Both the position numbers and the translations under genes were made by a program. Under the pieces are notes generated by a model. That model did not search any database and had not been told where the DNA came from. It saw only the letters and a list, made by a program, of their open reading frames with translations. A DNA stretch of 64,000 nucleotides. Origin: Theocolax elegans. Lineage: Eukaryota > Arthropoda > Insecta > Hymenoptera > Cerocephalidae. Positions 53,872 through 64,000 of the stretch are shown piece by piece (the first letter of the stretch is position 1; each line of letters opens with the position of its first letter). The stretch covers positions 52,063,085 to 52,127,084 of the forward strand of contig CM047426.1 in assembly GCA_026168455.1 (NCBI GenBank), in the 5' to 3' direction.

Positions 53872-56326
53872 TGTGACATCCTAACCTTGATATATAAAAT
53901 TCGAACGTTTATTTCAGCTAAATAGCATGAAAAATAAAGACTACATAAGCTAACACTAACGCTTAGCTAATGTAGACATATAAAAGCATCTCGCATAAGA
54001 GAATGAGATAGCTCTGTGGTAGAGGATCTGACTGCCACGCGCTACGACGGGTTTCGATTCCCGACTAGGATAGATTTTTTTTACTTTGCATTTAATGTTT
54101 AAACCAGTAGTTTAAACATTAAAAAGTGGAAAATTATAAAATTTATAATTTTATTATTTTTTTTTACATATTTGCCAGTTTTGGTTAGAATGTGTAACGG
54201 TGTGCTTGCCTAGGGGAAAAATCATCGAGTCGCCAGTATCGTAACCACATAGTTCGTGGCGTACAAACCTGATTAGTATCGCCGACTTGGTATTTCGTAC
54301 TCGATGCTTAAACCAAAATATATATCTATATATATAATGTTTACAAATATTTCCCGCGTAGCGGCTGCGGTTACCTGTCCGCACACTTGCCGTTAAAGTT
54401 ATTTGGAAATCGTACTTCGATTTCCAATAACGACAGGTAAAATAATGATCTTTCCTGAAATGGACCGCGGGAAGAAAATAATATCTGAGTTCGCGAGAGT
54501 CCGTATACTTATATACGGCTCATAGGATAACGGAAGAATATCTATACGCGACGGCTTTAAATCTGTAAATCAATACGATTTGAGATGTAATTTAATAAGA
54601 ACGGATTTATTATATCAACTGTAATATCTACTAAACACAAAACAATTATCGTTCGAAGTCAATGCACGCACGAGAGTTGAGTCGTAAACGTCGGCTCAAC
54701 GCGGGAGGGGGGGGGAGGTAAGCGAACTAACTTTCCTAAACTACGAATAACCGTGATAAAATTAATTTATTCGCTGTAAATATCGTTCGCACGAGAAGTG
54801 GTACCACTTCCTTTTTACCCTGTTCGAATCACGAAGAAACCGACAAGAAGAAACAGTTAGCTTTCTCTTTCTCGTTCTCTCTCTATCGCTTGTGACTACT
54901 CTGGAGGCAGGATCAACCCTCAACTGCCGATTAATTCGCGTCGTGCGTATATTAAATAACACCACTAAAAAATGTCAAGCAGAAAGCTCTCGGAAAATAT
55001 CCGTGTAAACCGGGACGTTAACAGCCGCACGTGTCGACGCGATCTCTCTCCTTCGTACCGGTCGTCCTGCGCGCGCAACCGCTCTCTCCCGAATTCCCGA
55101 TTTTCGTTGCGCGAGCATCGGCCATTCGAGTCGTTGGCTATATCTATATCTATATATAGCGCTCATAATTACCTACCGAATTCGTATAATGGTAAATAAT
55201 ATCACTTACCATTACAAATGTCAATACGATACGATCAAAACTGACAAAGATGTTAATAATTAATGTATAAAACAGTTGTTATTAATGATTAAAATTTATT
55301 TATGTATTTTAAGTATAATTACACCAAAATATAAAATCGGAAATTATTATTTATTACAATTTATAGTGAAAATTGGCACGAAACCAATTTTCAAAGATAG
55401 TACAAGTTTTACAATAAATTAGAACTTGCGTAAATAAACTTATGAATAAATTATATATCTTGTAAAACTGTATACCGTAATTATTATAATTAAACAATAT
55501 AATAATTAACACACGTATAATGTAACATAAAGCATATCGAGGTACAGCAATCAACCACATCACGGGCTACCACTACATATACATCGACGTATGTACATAA
55601 AACGTCCGATGGTGAGGGAATCAAATCCTCAGCAAAACCAAGCCGAGTCTACCGAAACGGGAGAGTTTCCCCCACCACTGCCAAGCCTGGATAAAACCAT
55701 CGGCTCTCGCTGCCTCAGGAGCATTTCGTCAAGAACGACGAGTCTTTCTTGCGGCCTCTCCGCACTAACAGATTTCCGCGAGACTAAGTATGTAAATATA
55801 TTTCTTAGCTCCGCGAGCGAGCTAATGTAAGGGAGTTTTTCCCTAATCAGAATAAAATGATAAATATTTGTAAATTTATTGAAAGTATTTTATTAAATTT
55901 GTTTTTATAATAGTTAATTATGAATAACTAATCTTGGTTGAGGTTTATGACTTATTAAGTCTAAACAATCGTGATACCATCCTTAAGGTGACGCGTGATG
56001 AGAGAATTTGGTTTCTCTCTGACCTATGTCACTGAATGGGAATTGAGGTTTTTAGATTTAGATTTTTAACACTCTTCAGTTCATCCGGTGACGCGTAATA
56101 AGAGAATTTGTTTTCTCTTTGACCTACGTCACTGAATTGAAACAGGGTTAAAAATCATAAGTAACACCTAACTATTAAATATCTGAATGATGAAATGCTC
56201 ATTCATCAGTCTGTTGTTGGATGAGAATCTTTCTCTACCCTACACTGGTTGGTGAATCAATAAAATTGAATTCTAAACCAGAATTTCTCTTTTATTTTTA
56301 TTATGTGGCCAAACAGGACCGTCACA
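53872..56326. mobile_element. LTR-like element 7, 2,455 bp, TSD ATAT
   Basis: TGTGACATCCTAACC at the left, AGGACCGTCACA at the right, and ATAT at 53868-53871 and 56327-56330. Interior features are a tRNA-Gly-like block (54003-54074), a CT-rich stretch (54862-54888) near GC-rich sequence, and a repeated GGTGACGCGT...AGAGAATTTG...GTCACTGAAT motif (55987-56035 and 56087-56136). No coding sequence. Orientation not resolved. Confidence 0.65.
54003..54074 (+). other. tRNA-Gly(GCC)-like sequence, degenerate
   Basis: An A-box-like TAGCTCTGTGGTAGAGG, then an anticodon-loop segment CTGCCACGCG as in arthropod tRNA-Gly-GCC, then a B-box-like GGGTTTCGATTCCCG with one extra T, then a T7 run. The acceptor stem does not pair. 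It is probably a pseudo-tRNA or SINE head carried within LTR-like element 7, not a functional tRNA. Confidence 0.5.
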
Positions 56327-57500
56327 ATATAAAATGATAGAATTTAAAATAATATGTCCACACATTACAAAAATAATAATCTGTCAAAATTTAAACGTAT
56401 TTACATTCTTGATTCATATAATTCAAAATAAATTTAAACAGTTTGGTATAGAATTTACTGTTCAGTTTAATACCTTCTGCCTGTGTTGTTTAAGGGGACT
56501 CCGTACAAATTACAGATTTCTGTAATTGATTTTTCAAATATAGTTTTTAATTTTCATTTTTTTTAAATTTTTTTAGCACGCGCACAATTGTTATAAATCG
56601 TAGAATATGCCTCGATTCATACAATTGAACAAATATTCAAATTGAATGATAAATTTGAAAAATCAGTTATTATCGGTAAGTGTGTATTTTAAATGAAGGT
56701 GCCACATCCCCTTAATAGCGTAAGTGCACTTTTTGATAACTATTATATACATCGTCATTCTTTGCGAGCTCTCTACCAGAAATGCCTTTGTAACGTTACA
56801 ACTCAGAGTGGTTACTTACTTATTAAACTCGAATGTAAAATACAGTAAAAGACAATAAGTAAATTTCTTTATCGCTGCTCCTGTTTTAGTCTCGACTATG
56901 TCTATTAATGACTTGGAAATCGGAACTAAAAATTTATGTTGAAGGCTTAATTATTCGATTAATAAAACTGTTTTATTAAATTTTAGTAATTTTATTTACT
57001 TTAGCTGTATATGCTTACTTTGAGGATGCGAGGAATTCCAGTCTAAGAGAGTTTGAATATATACGATGACGCGGCAAAGATGAATAAGATATTTGAATAA
57101 AAATTTGAATAGTTTTACTTTGATTGTCGTTAAAACTCCAAATATTACAGATTATTTATTGTAAATAAATAATAACATGTACAGGAAAGTAATTGCTTAA
57201 TAAATACAGATTATTATTGATAAATTGTTTATTGCTTATTAATTAAAAATAGTCAAAAATTGATTATTTAATAGAATCAACTTTAACAATGGTTTCACGA
57301 ATTTCGAAGTCACGACTGTCACAGGGACAGTGTACAAAAGACTGGGTACCGATGTGGAAAATTTTGGGTCTTATAAAGGCAAAGAACTAAGTCATATTAG
57401 TATTTTTATGAGCGGAGAATAGCTCGGAAAACGTAATATCATAAAAGTATTTTTTGGAGTTCCGTCCGAGTAGATAGGTGGAGTCTCGGACGTGACACCT
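56327..57500. other. AT-rich, with one small TTAA element
   Basis: Apart from 56494-56711 no supported feature. Confidence 0.4.
56494..56711. mobile_element. Small TTAA-flanked MITE candidate, 218 bp
   Basis: TTAA at 56490-56493 and 56712-56715, with GGGGA...TCCCC termini. The interior GATTTTTCAAATATAG is weakly matched inverted near the right end. The TIR is very short, so this is tentative. Confidence 0.4.
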
Positions 57501-57553
57501 TCAGTCATATTTGTCATTAGACATAAAGAGCGACATAGTCAAACTGTGCGAGA

Positions 57554-57951
57554 TTGAATCTTCGTTTTCCTTCATTTCGAAAACAGAGTGTAATACGGAT
57601 TTGTAAATGTAAAGCATATAATTTGTTAACGTCCTCTCATCCAAGTAACGACAAAATTGACCATTTCGTGGAGTCGATCGATCACTGCCCAATCAAATTA
57701 TTCGGGCGTTTCGTTTATATATTCACTCTGTTGTTTTGTTTGAATGCACAGTCGAAAACTTTATTATGTATGGCAGTTATACCATCGAGGGGCACCTCTC
57801 AGGGTTTCGTAATTCATTACAGAAGGCTCAGCAATATGCTTTGCAAACATTGTTTTACCGGAAGACAGAAAAAAATGTTTTAAAATTTGATACTACAAAT
57901 TTTAAATACTCATCAAAAGGAAACGTCCAAAATAATCAAATACAAAAATAA
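57554..57951 (+). other. Two overlapping unidentified frames
   Basis: Frames of 109 and 71 residues overlap in different phases. The second includes IMYGSYTIEGHLSGFRNSLQ and KAQQYALQTLFYRKTEKN, which has a coding look, but I recognise no family. Possibly an old gene or transposon fragment. Confidence 0.25.
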
Positions 57952-58009
57952 ATGTTATTATAATAAATATAATTTAATAATATAATATATATAATATAAA
58001 ATATATAAT

Positions 58010-58155
58010 AATAGTAATATAATAGTTTAAGTTAGTATATAAGTGGAACCCTAGCCTATGTACAGGTAATTTATTTATCTCTATAGGGTTTGCAGATGTA
58101 ATAAATCTGTAATTATTAGTGGGTTAAATAAAGAATAAAGAATAAAGAATATAAT
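58010..58155 (+). mobile_element. LINE-like 3' tail with (AATAAAG)n
   Basis: TATAGGGTTTGCAGATGT, TAATAAATCTGTAATT and then AATAAAG repeated three times (58127-58150), a non-LTR-type short repeat tail. No coding sequence upstream recognised. Confidence 0.45.
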
Positions 58156-58281
58156 ATAATAGTAACAAGTATACTTACCCATTATTCATCCAATATTTCA
58201 GCCCATCATTCAAATTAAAATGCGCAAAAGAAATAAATTTTGATTCGTAATCTCCAAATTTGAATACAATAGAAGATTTAA

Positions 58282-58556
58282 GGGGGTGTCATACTCAATT
58301 AAAAATTCAAATATCGCGCCAGAAAATAGCTGACGAAAAAACAACTAATTTACTTATAACAATTAATAATAACAAATTTACGCAAAGCCAGGAGTTAGTT
58401 GCCCTCCGATATGTAATTGTCTATCATTTTACAAAGTTTCGCGTTATTATAACAATATGTCGCCGAGAAAACCTTGAAAAATATAAAAAAATTGCATTTT
58501 TCAATTATAAAATAAAAATAAATTGTTTTTTTTTAATTTTCGACCATACTTTACCC
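58282..58556 (+). mobile_element. TTAA-flanked repeat, 275 bp; homologue at 13700-13979
   Basis: TTAA at 58278-58281 and 58557-58560; starts GGGGGTGTCATACTC, ends ...TTTACCC. It shares a conserved block with the 13.7 kb copy. The 216-residue frame that starts here reads on into the antisense of LINE-h and is not one gene. Confidence 0.55.
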
Positions 58557-58569
58557 TTAAAACCATTTC

Positions 58570-59700
58570 TTTATAATCGTTTTGGAGATTTTCCGTTGAC
58601 GAGTGAGGATAATTTTAATCCATTTATTTTTCAAAATTTATTTTTTAATATTCGAATATTCATCGTGCTAGCAAATTCTTTCAAGTGCCCTTTTTGTTTA
58701 AGTCTAAAAGTTCTGCAAGCTGCCGCCCTTAGTTTTTTCCCACTTCTTAAATGCTACATTTCTGAAGTCTTCGATTTTTTGACACTCATTATCCCGCTAC
58801 ACTACCGGATTTCTATGAGTTTTTTTATTAACAATTTTCTTTTTAGAAGTATTGTTTACAATCGATTTTATAATTATATCGGTAAAGATATTATATTTAA
58901 TTGTTGCTGACAAACTTTTAAATTCTGCTGAGATGATTTATTAGTATTTAGTTTCAAGTGTTTTATCTACTTTTTGCCAATTATTCTCACCAATCTGATT
59001 TTTAGATCTATATATTGTTTACATTAATTGTAATAGGATAATGATCCGAATCATATGTTTCTTTTTGTATAAATATTTCTATTTTATCATAGAACGTTCT
59101 GTAAGTTATAATTAAATCTATATTTGACTCGTGGGTATTGTCAATGTAGTGAGTAATACTGTTATTATTAAGTATCAACAATTCTAATTTATCTAATGTT
59201 TCTAAAAGATTTTCTCCGTTCTTGTCGTTTTTTGGCAGCTCCAGGCTACATTATGGGCATTAAAATCCTCCATAATTTAGTTTTTTCATTTTCAAATTCA
59301 TAAATATAATTTCCCATTGTTTAAGGTTAAGATTAATACAAGGAGGTTTATAGCACACTAATAAATTGAAACCGGGATCCATAATAGTGAGTCGCAGGGC
59401 ACATACTTCAACCAATTGATCAGGCGTTTTAATCTTTTTTAACTTATTAAAATCTATAGACTCCTACAAAATAGTATTAAGATTCCGCATCCATTTATAT
59501 TTTCTCCATCTTTTCGAAAAGTGAGAAAACCTGGTTGTTGAAAGTTACTCGTAGCCCTTAAAAGCCAGCACTCAACGCAAACGAAAATGTCAATGCCTTG
59601 CAGAATTTTATGATGTTCGTCCTTTTGTCGCAGTATGCTTCTCGCATTCCACTATAAAATATTCAAATTAATACTGTTAATTTGATCTATTTTTGAGCTT
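58570..59700 (-). pseudogene. LINE-h ORF2 endonuclease and linker, decayed
   Basis: Minus strand, from about 59700 leftwards: LQGIDIFVCVECWLL (endonuclease catalytic Glu region), CALRLTIMDPGFNLLVCYKP, ELLILNNNSITHYIDNTHES then NIDLII, and DSDHYPITIN (catalytic Asp-His pair). Then a linker with NECQKIEDFRNVAFKKWEKT, as between endonuclease and RT in Jockey/I-type LINEs. The Trp before NEC is replaced by a stop, and frameshifts are frequent. RT is not present. Confidence 0.65.
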
Positions 59701-59888
59701 CATCCTCCTTTACTTGTGTAACTATCCGAGATATCTGGTTCAGTATCAGTAGATAGTCGACCAGTTTCCAGCTCCAATTTCTCAGAGTTTGCTTCTTTTA
59801 TTAGCTTATTCTTTAATCATGTAAGCATTGATTTAATACTAGTTTTCGTTATTAACGGATGCACCTTGTCGTTAATTATATTAATATT

Positions 59889-60580
59889 TGTGACATGGCA
59901 GTTTGTAATGCATGTCACTTATAGACTATATTCGTTGGTTATAAGAAAGCATTCCAAAGTCCCGTGGCTTATAAGGAATAAAGAAGCGTTCACTCGGAAT
60001 CTAGCTAAGCCAGACCGTGAGGAAAGAGCTCGGACTTTTATTTATTGACATGCGCGCACACACAAACGCTATTACAGCAAATTTTCTAATTCCTTTGAAA
60101 ATCTTGCAACTCCTTAAAAATCCTTTTAGCACCTTGGTAGTCCTTCTAGCTCTTTGGAAGCCCTAAATTTGAAGATGATGACCAGCTATGTATAACGCAG
60201 AGCTGTACCAAGTCCGTATATTCTTGTACTCGAGCTTCTACCAGTAAGCCGCACTTATAATAGATATTAAAAATAAGGACAAATTCAAGCTGTTCCTGTA
60301 TACGTTATTAATGTCGAGCTTCCAGAATGGCATGTTGATTATAAGGTGCGACAAGGAGAGAGAGAGAGAAAGAGAGAAGTTTCGCTATACACACAGTATA
60401 CGCGCGTCGGATCGGCCGAGTCAAGCGGACGAGATGGGACTGTTGTGTCAAGCGCATGCGCGCAGCTAATATTATTGTATAAGTATTTTATTTTTATTAA
60501 AGTTTCTAGCTACAGACAAATAGTGTTGTTGATTTATTGTATGGGAGCCGTTCACCCTGATCCCCAGTGAACGTGTTTTA
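59889..60580 (-). mobile_element. LTR-like element 9, 692 bp, candidate TSD TATT
   Basis: The left edge TGTGACATGGCAGTTTGTAA...CATGTCA forms the family hairpin. The right edge contains CACCCTGATCCCCAGTG, the complement of the family start CACTGGGGATCAGGGTG. TATT lies at 59885-59888 and 60581-60584. The right terminus is degenerate (ends TTTTA instead of CA), so the boundary is a guess. Confidence 0.5.
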
Positions 60581-60841
60581 TATTATAATAATGATAATAA
60601 TAATAATTTTAAGAGTATCAATAATATTTTAGTTGAATATGAAAGGATTAACATTAGAAATAACTGCAAGCTTATTGTGGTTCATGAAAGGCTTGATTTT
60701 CAAACAGTATTCTTTGCACAGTTTTGTTTTTAATGAGTTCACTTTAACGAGTTGACGCGCGGATCGAAGCGTGTGTGAGAACGGTGTAGAATGACCGAAA
60801 CGCGAAATATCAAGACGAATGCAACTACAACAAGAAATCGT

Positions 60842-60912
60842 GGACGGTGGCCTAGTAGTTAGGTCTCGTGACTGGAAACTCGCGGATCCTCGATTCGAGT
60901 CCCGACGTCCGA
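60842..60912 (+). other. tRNA-like sequence, degenerate
   Basis: TGGCCTAGTAGTTAGG fits the A box, GATTCGAGTCC the B box, and GGACG pairs with CGTCC as a partial acceptor stem; an anticodon arm CGTGA/TCGCG is possible with an 8-nt loop. The T stem does not pair. Most likely a tRNA-derived SINE fragment. Confidence 0.4.
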
Positions 60913-61399
60913 ACAATTTTTTATTCGGTCCTCTCCTATCACCTACTCCATACGCAACAGTATATATACACTCTTTTTCCTGAAATTTTAGATATGTATC
61001 TTATATAAGGAATATATGTGAGCTGCTCGATACCGTACATAATCATCTATCATTAAATTTTCTATTGAGTCCAATATAATAACATTTTCACGTTTTGATA
61101 TTGGTTCTTGTGAGACAATCTGAGAGTAAGTGATAGTTATATTTTCTGTATTTGAATTATTCTGTAGGGTATAGATATTTGAAGTAAATCTTGTGGATAT
61201 ATTTTTACACTGTGATTTGTGCTTAGAAGGTCTCCACTAAAAGAGGCCATCCCGAAGATCTAATGCACCGCTGTGGAGGTACCAGAACGGTGTTTGAACA
61301 CTATTTTATCAAACTGTCAGGGTTTAGACTTACACTATATCTATTGACTTGTAATATAAACCACGTTTTTCTCGAAATTGACAATGATCGCGGAGTAAC

Positions 61400-61760
61400 T
61401 CTGAAACACGTCAGACGTCCAGACCGTTCAAAAGTTATTACTTCAAACTTTTTTTAGACTTTTGAATGAAAAAATCAATTATGCCGAAGTCACCATTTTT
61501 TGAAGGTTTATGTTGACATATCGGATTATGAGACATTGACTTTGAAATTAGCAAATCTAGCCCCACAAATTTTAGAGATACTTAACAACTAATGTTACAT
61601 GTATTGTTACATAGTAAAAGTTGATAAATCTTGAGATTAATAGCTGTAAACACAGCTGGTGTTTAAAAAGACTTGAACAATTTAATATATTAAAGTTAGT
61701 ATAACTTTTATACAAATAAATTCCAGTACCTAACAACATTTTTTGATGTGAAATCCCGTG
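61400..61760. mobile_element. Fold-back P, strongly diverged half
   Basis: AGTAAAAGTTGATAAATCTT, CAGCTGGTGTTTAAAAA and TTCCAGTACCTAACAACA keep the order of fold-back P's right arm, with many changes. Confidence 0.6.
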
Positions 61761-62003
61761 AAAAAATGATTGCATGTAGAATGTATGTAAAACACATGTA
61801 TGCTACATGTGGTCAGATGCATGTAATCTACATGTGTTTTATGACCGATTTCTGCATCTATAGTTCATCAATAAAGGTGTAGTTTTCGTGTATCGTTGAT
61901 GTAGATGAGGTTTAAATGTAGTGCAGATGTACACAAAATTAATCTCATTTATGCTGCATTTTCACGTTATATATAGATCAAACTTCGTGAAAACTACATC
62001 TTT
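61761..62003. repeat. Palindrome-rich ACATGT stretch
   Basis: AAAACACATGTA (61789) pairs with TACATGTGTTTT (61830) around several further ACATGT/GCATGTA motifs. No gene. Confidence 0.55.
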
Positions 62004-62391
62004 ATTAACATACATCATATGAAATAAATGTATTTTATATGAATTCTTCATATAAGTTCTTTAAGAAACATTTACATGCATTTTACATAAAGTTTGCATG
62101 TAACTTGTCAAAAAATGAATTTTACGTCAATGAAAATGCTTTTAATTCATTAAAAAAATAGAACATATTATAACTTTCTATAACGTAAGTAATAACATTT
62201 ACGAAATCAATAATGATGTTTTTTTCGATATTTATCTTGACTTTTCCTTCTCTCGTAAGATCTTGATCTTGATCTTTTGTAGTAAAATCTATTTTCTCTT
62301 CTTTTCTTGTAATCTTTTTCATTTTCTCTTGATTTTGATCTTTCTTTGGCTTTTTTATCGAAATGATATCGTATTATTATATCTGAAAGAC

Positions 62392-62764
62392 TTTCATATT
62401 TTTAAAAACTTAAGTGAGTAATCTGGTATTAATCATCTTCATAATTTAGACCTGGTGCGTTACTCCGACGAAGATTTTATGAGCATCCGCAGCGACAGCG
62501 CAAACAAATTCTCAAAGTCCGTCACACTGAAGTTGCATCGATGCGAACTCAAACACAATAAGTTGCATAAATATATACTTGCATCTTTATAGTTAAACGT
62601 TTGACTTCGCATCGATGCAACTTCAGTGTGACGGACTTTGAGAATTTGTTTGTGCTGTCGCTGCGGATGCTAATAAAATCTTCGTCGGAGTTAACGCACC
62701 AGGTCTAAATTATGAAGATAATTAATACCAGATTACTCAGCTAAGTTTTTAAAAATATGAGTCA
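62392..62764. mobile_element. Hairpin element, arms about 165-175 bp
   Basis: Left arm to about 62556, right arm from about 62588. Both contain TACCAGATTACTCA-type, GGTGCGTTA-type, CAAAGTCCGTCACACTGAAG and GCATCGATGCGAA sequence. Spacer only about 30 bp. No coding sequence. Confidence 0.92.
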
Positions 62765-63289
62765 TTCAGGTATAATAATACGACTTGGTTATAGGTCTGA
62801 TAACCTATTAACCTTAAATTTTCTGTATCGAAAATTTTCTTGCTGCCATAAATTCTTTTCCGTTGTGTTAAATATAAAAAAAAATATTTCGATACTTTGT
62901 GTTTTGCTTTTTTATTTCCAGATACCCGCAATTAGACATTCCAAAAAAAAAGAAAGTAATCAATTATAATTTATTTACGAAAAAATAATTATTGAGAGTT
63001 AAAATAAAGAAAAATATGTAGAAAAGGGGGAAAAAAGATGCAAACAAAGTTAAAATAGAAGGATTAATCGAAAAGAAACCTTCAAGCGAAAAAGGAAGAA
63101 AAGATACTGAGGCTAAGAAGAAGTAAAAGGAAATAATTAGAAGAAGACCAAAAAGATCAAGAAAAGAAGAGAAAATAGATTTTACTACAAAGATCAAGAT
63201 CAAGATCTTACGAGAGAAGGAAAAGTCAAGATAAATATCGAAAAAAACATCATTATTGATTTCGTAAATGTTATTACTTACGTTATAGA

Positions 63290-63724
63290 ATTTATTATTA
63301 TTATTATTGATTGAGTCGGGCCTATAAGGCCTCCGGGCGCATGGGTAGTCCCTTGGCGTCCCTCTGATACGGTGGGCTCATTCAAAGATATTATTCCAGA
63401 AGGAAATTATTCTTGGAATGTCCTTGGCCGTAAAGTCTATACACTGCAGAAGGAATTCCCCAAGATGGGTTCTCCTTCTCTCCATGAGGGCTGGGCACTT
63501 GCAGATAATATGCAATGTTGTATCATCCTCTAATTTACAGAATCTACATGTTGGACTTTCGCTTAGTCCTATCATATGACTGTATTTAAGTAACGCGCCG
63601 TGGCCAGTTATCACAGCTGCCACTAATCTTGCGTTCCTCTTGCTTAACTTGGAGATTTGGGAAGCCCAGTCTCCTAGCGTTTGGGGTTTAATAAAACTTT
63701 TTGCTACACGACAGCCCGTTATAG
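63290..63724 (-). pseudogene. LINE-i C-terminal fragment with perfect 12-bp TSD
   Basis: Minus strand. The 81-residue frame 63378-63623 starts AAVITGHGALLKYSHMIGL, then SPTCRFCKLEDDTTLHIICKCP: the TGHG and CX2C...HX4C signatures of the C-terminal domain of R1/Jockey/I-type LINE ORF2. The tail at the left edge is (AATA)n-like. TACGTTATAGAA at 63278-63289 and 63725-63736 is an exact 12-bp TSD. A 5'-truncated insertion of 435 bp into the right arm of the large inverted repeat. Confidence 0.9.
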
Positions 63725-63908
63725 TACGTTATAGAAAGTTATAATATGTTCTATTTTTTTAATAAATTAAAAGCATTTACATTGACGTAAAATTCATTTT
63801 TTAACAAGTTACATGCAAAATTTATGTAAAATGCATGTAAATGTTTCTTAAAGAACTTGTATGAAGAATTCATGTAAAATACACTTATTTCATATGATGT
63901 ACGTTAAT

Positions 63909-64000
63909 AATGATGTTTTTTTCGATATTTATCTTGACTTTTCCTTCTCTCGTAAGATCTTGATCTTGATCTTTTGTAGTAAAATCTATTTTCTCTTCTT
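63909..64000 (+). repeat. Third copy of the 62207-62300 segment, cut by the window end
   Basis: AATGATGTTTTTTTCGATAT, ACTTTTCCTTCTCTCG and AAGATCTTGATCTTGATC occur in the same orientation as at 62210. It probably continues past the window. Confidence 0.85.

Larger units (their letters stand above)
62004..63908. mobile_element. Large inverted repeat split by a LINE
   Basis: Left arm 62004-about 62330 pairs with the right arm 63175-63277 plus 63725-63908. Shared blocks include ATACATCATATGAAATAA, ATTTACATGCATTTTACAT, AACATATTATAACTTTCTA, and GTAAGATCTTGATCTTGATC inside. The right arm was cut by LINE-i. The loop holds another hairpin element (62392-62764). Confidence 0.85.

Noticed and set aside
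58260..58910. 216-residue plus frame as a single gene
   Set aside because: The first third is the TTAA repeat and the rest is antisense to LINE-h linker sequence.
1..64000. Host protein-coding gene, rRNA or telomere array
   Set aside because: CCTAACC-type motifs are short and scattered; every recognisable protein belongs to a mobile element.

Overview
This is eukaryotic, AT-rich, repeat-dense DNA from an arthropod genome. A hymenopteran insect is my best guess, from CCTAACC-type motifs, the mix of mobile elements and the hAT/Helitron/R1-like content. That is inference only, because no host gene is visible. I see no convincing host exon, operon, rRNA or CRISPR array. Nearly everything recognisable is mobile DNA inserted into other mobile DNA, and the nesting can often be read from intact target-site duplications (TSDs).

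Layout. (1) 1-13.6 kb: a chain of minus-strand LINE 3' fragments (a, b, c, d), each starting and ending in a GA/TC-rich tract. It is split by a TG...CA LTR-like element with a hAT inside it (945-3223) and by a 6.7 kb TTAA-flanked DNA transposon (3984-10715) that itself holds two more LTR-like insertions. (2) 13.7-15.1 kb: a TTAA-adjacent repeat and a 992-bp fold-back element. (3) 15.4-19.4 kb: a Helitron nested in a Helitron, with a 59-bp minisatellite and a 109-bp tandem repeat, sitting in the loop of an inverted repeat. (4) 19.4-26 kb: a plus-strand LINE chain (e, f, g) joined by TC tracts; LINE-e is nearly full length but dead. (5) 27-36 kb: an LTR-like end, a decayed LTR-retrotransposon gag-protease, a decayed ULP1-like protease with a Helitron 3' end, and degenerate repeats. 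(6) 37-44 kb: a fold-back split by an LTR-like element, then a 3.7 kb element with a paralogous empty site, holding a gypsy integrase tail and a 100-N gap. (7) 44-53 kb: protease fragment, fold-backs, and an R1-like LINE with its RT deleted. (8) 53-64 kb: a 2.5 kb LTR-like element holding a tRNA-Gly-like sequence, small TTAA elements, another LINE endonuclease, and a 1.9 kb inverted repeat split by a 12-bp-TSD LINE insertion.

Two patterns recur. First, head-to-tail LINE chains in which each LINE ends in a hairpin, AATAAAG, a short 4-5 bp repeat and then a TC tract, and the next LINE is 5'-truncated directly inside that tract. Second, a family of solo-LTR-like TG...CA insertions with 4-bp TSDs whose terminal hairpins differ in sequence but keep their pairing. 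No reading frame in the window looks fully intact and functional.
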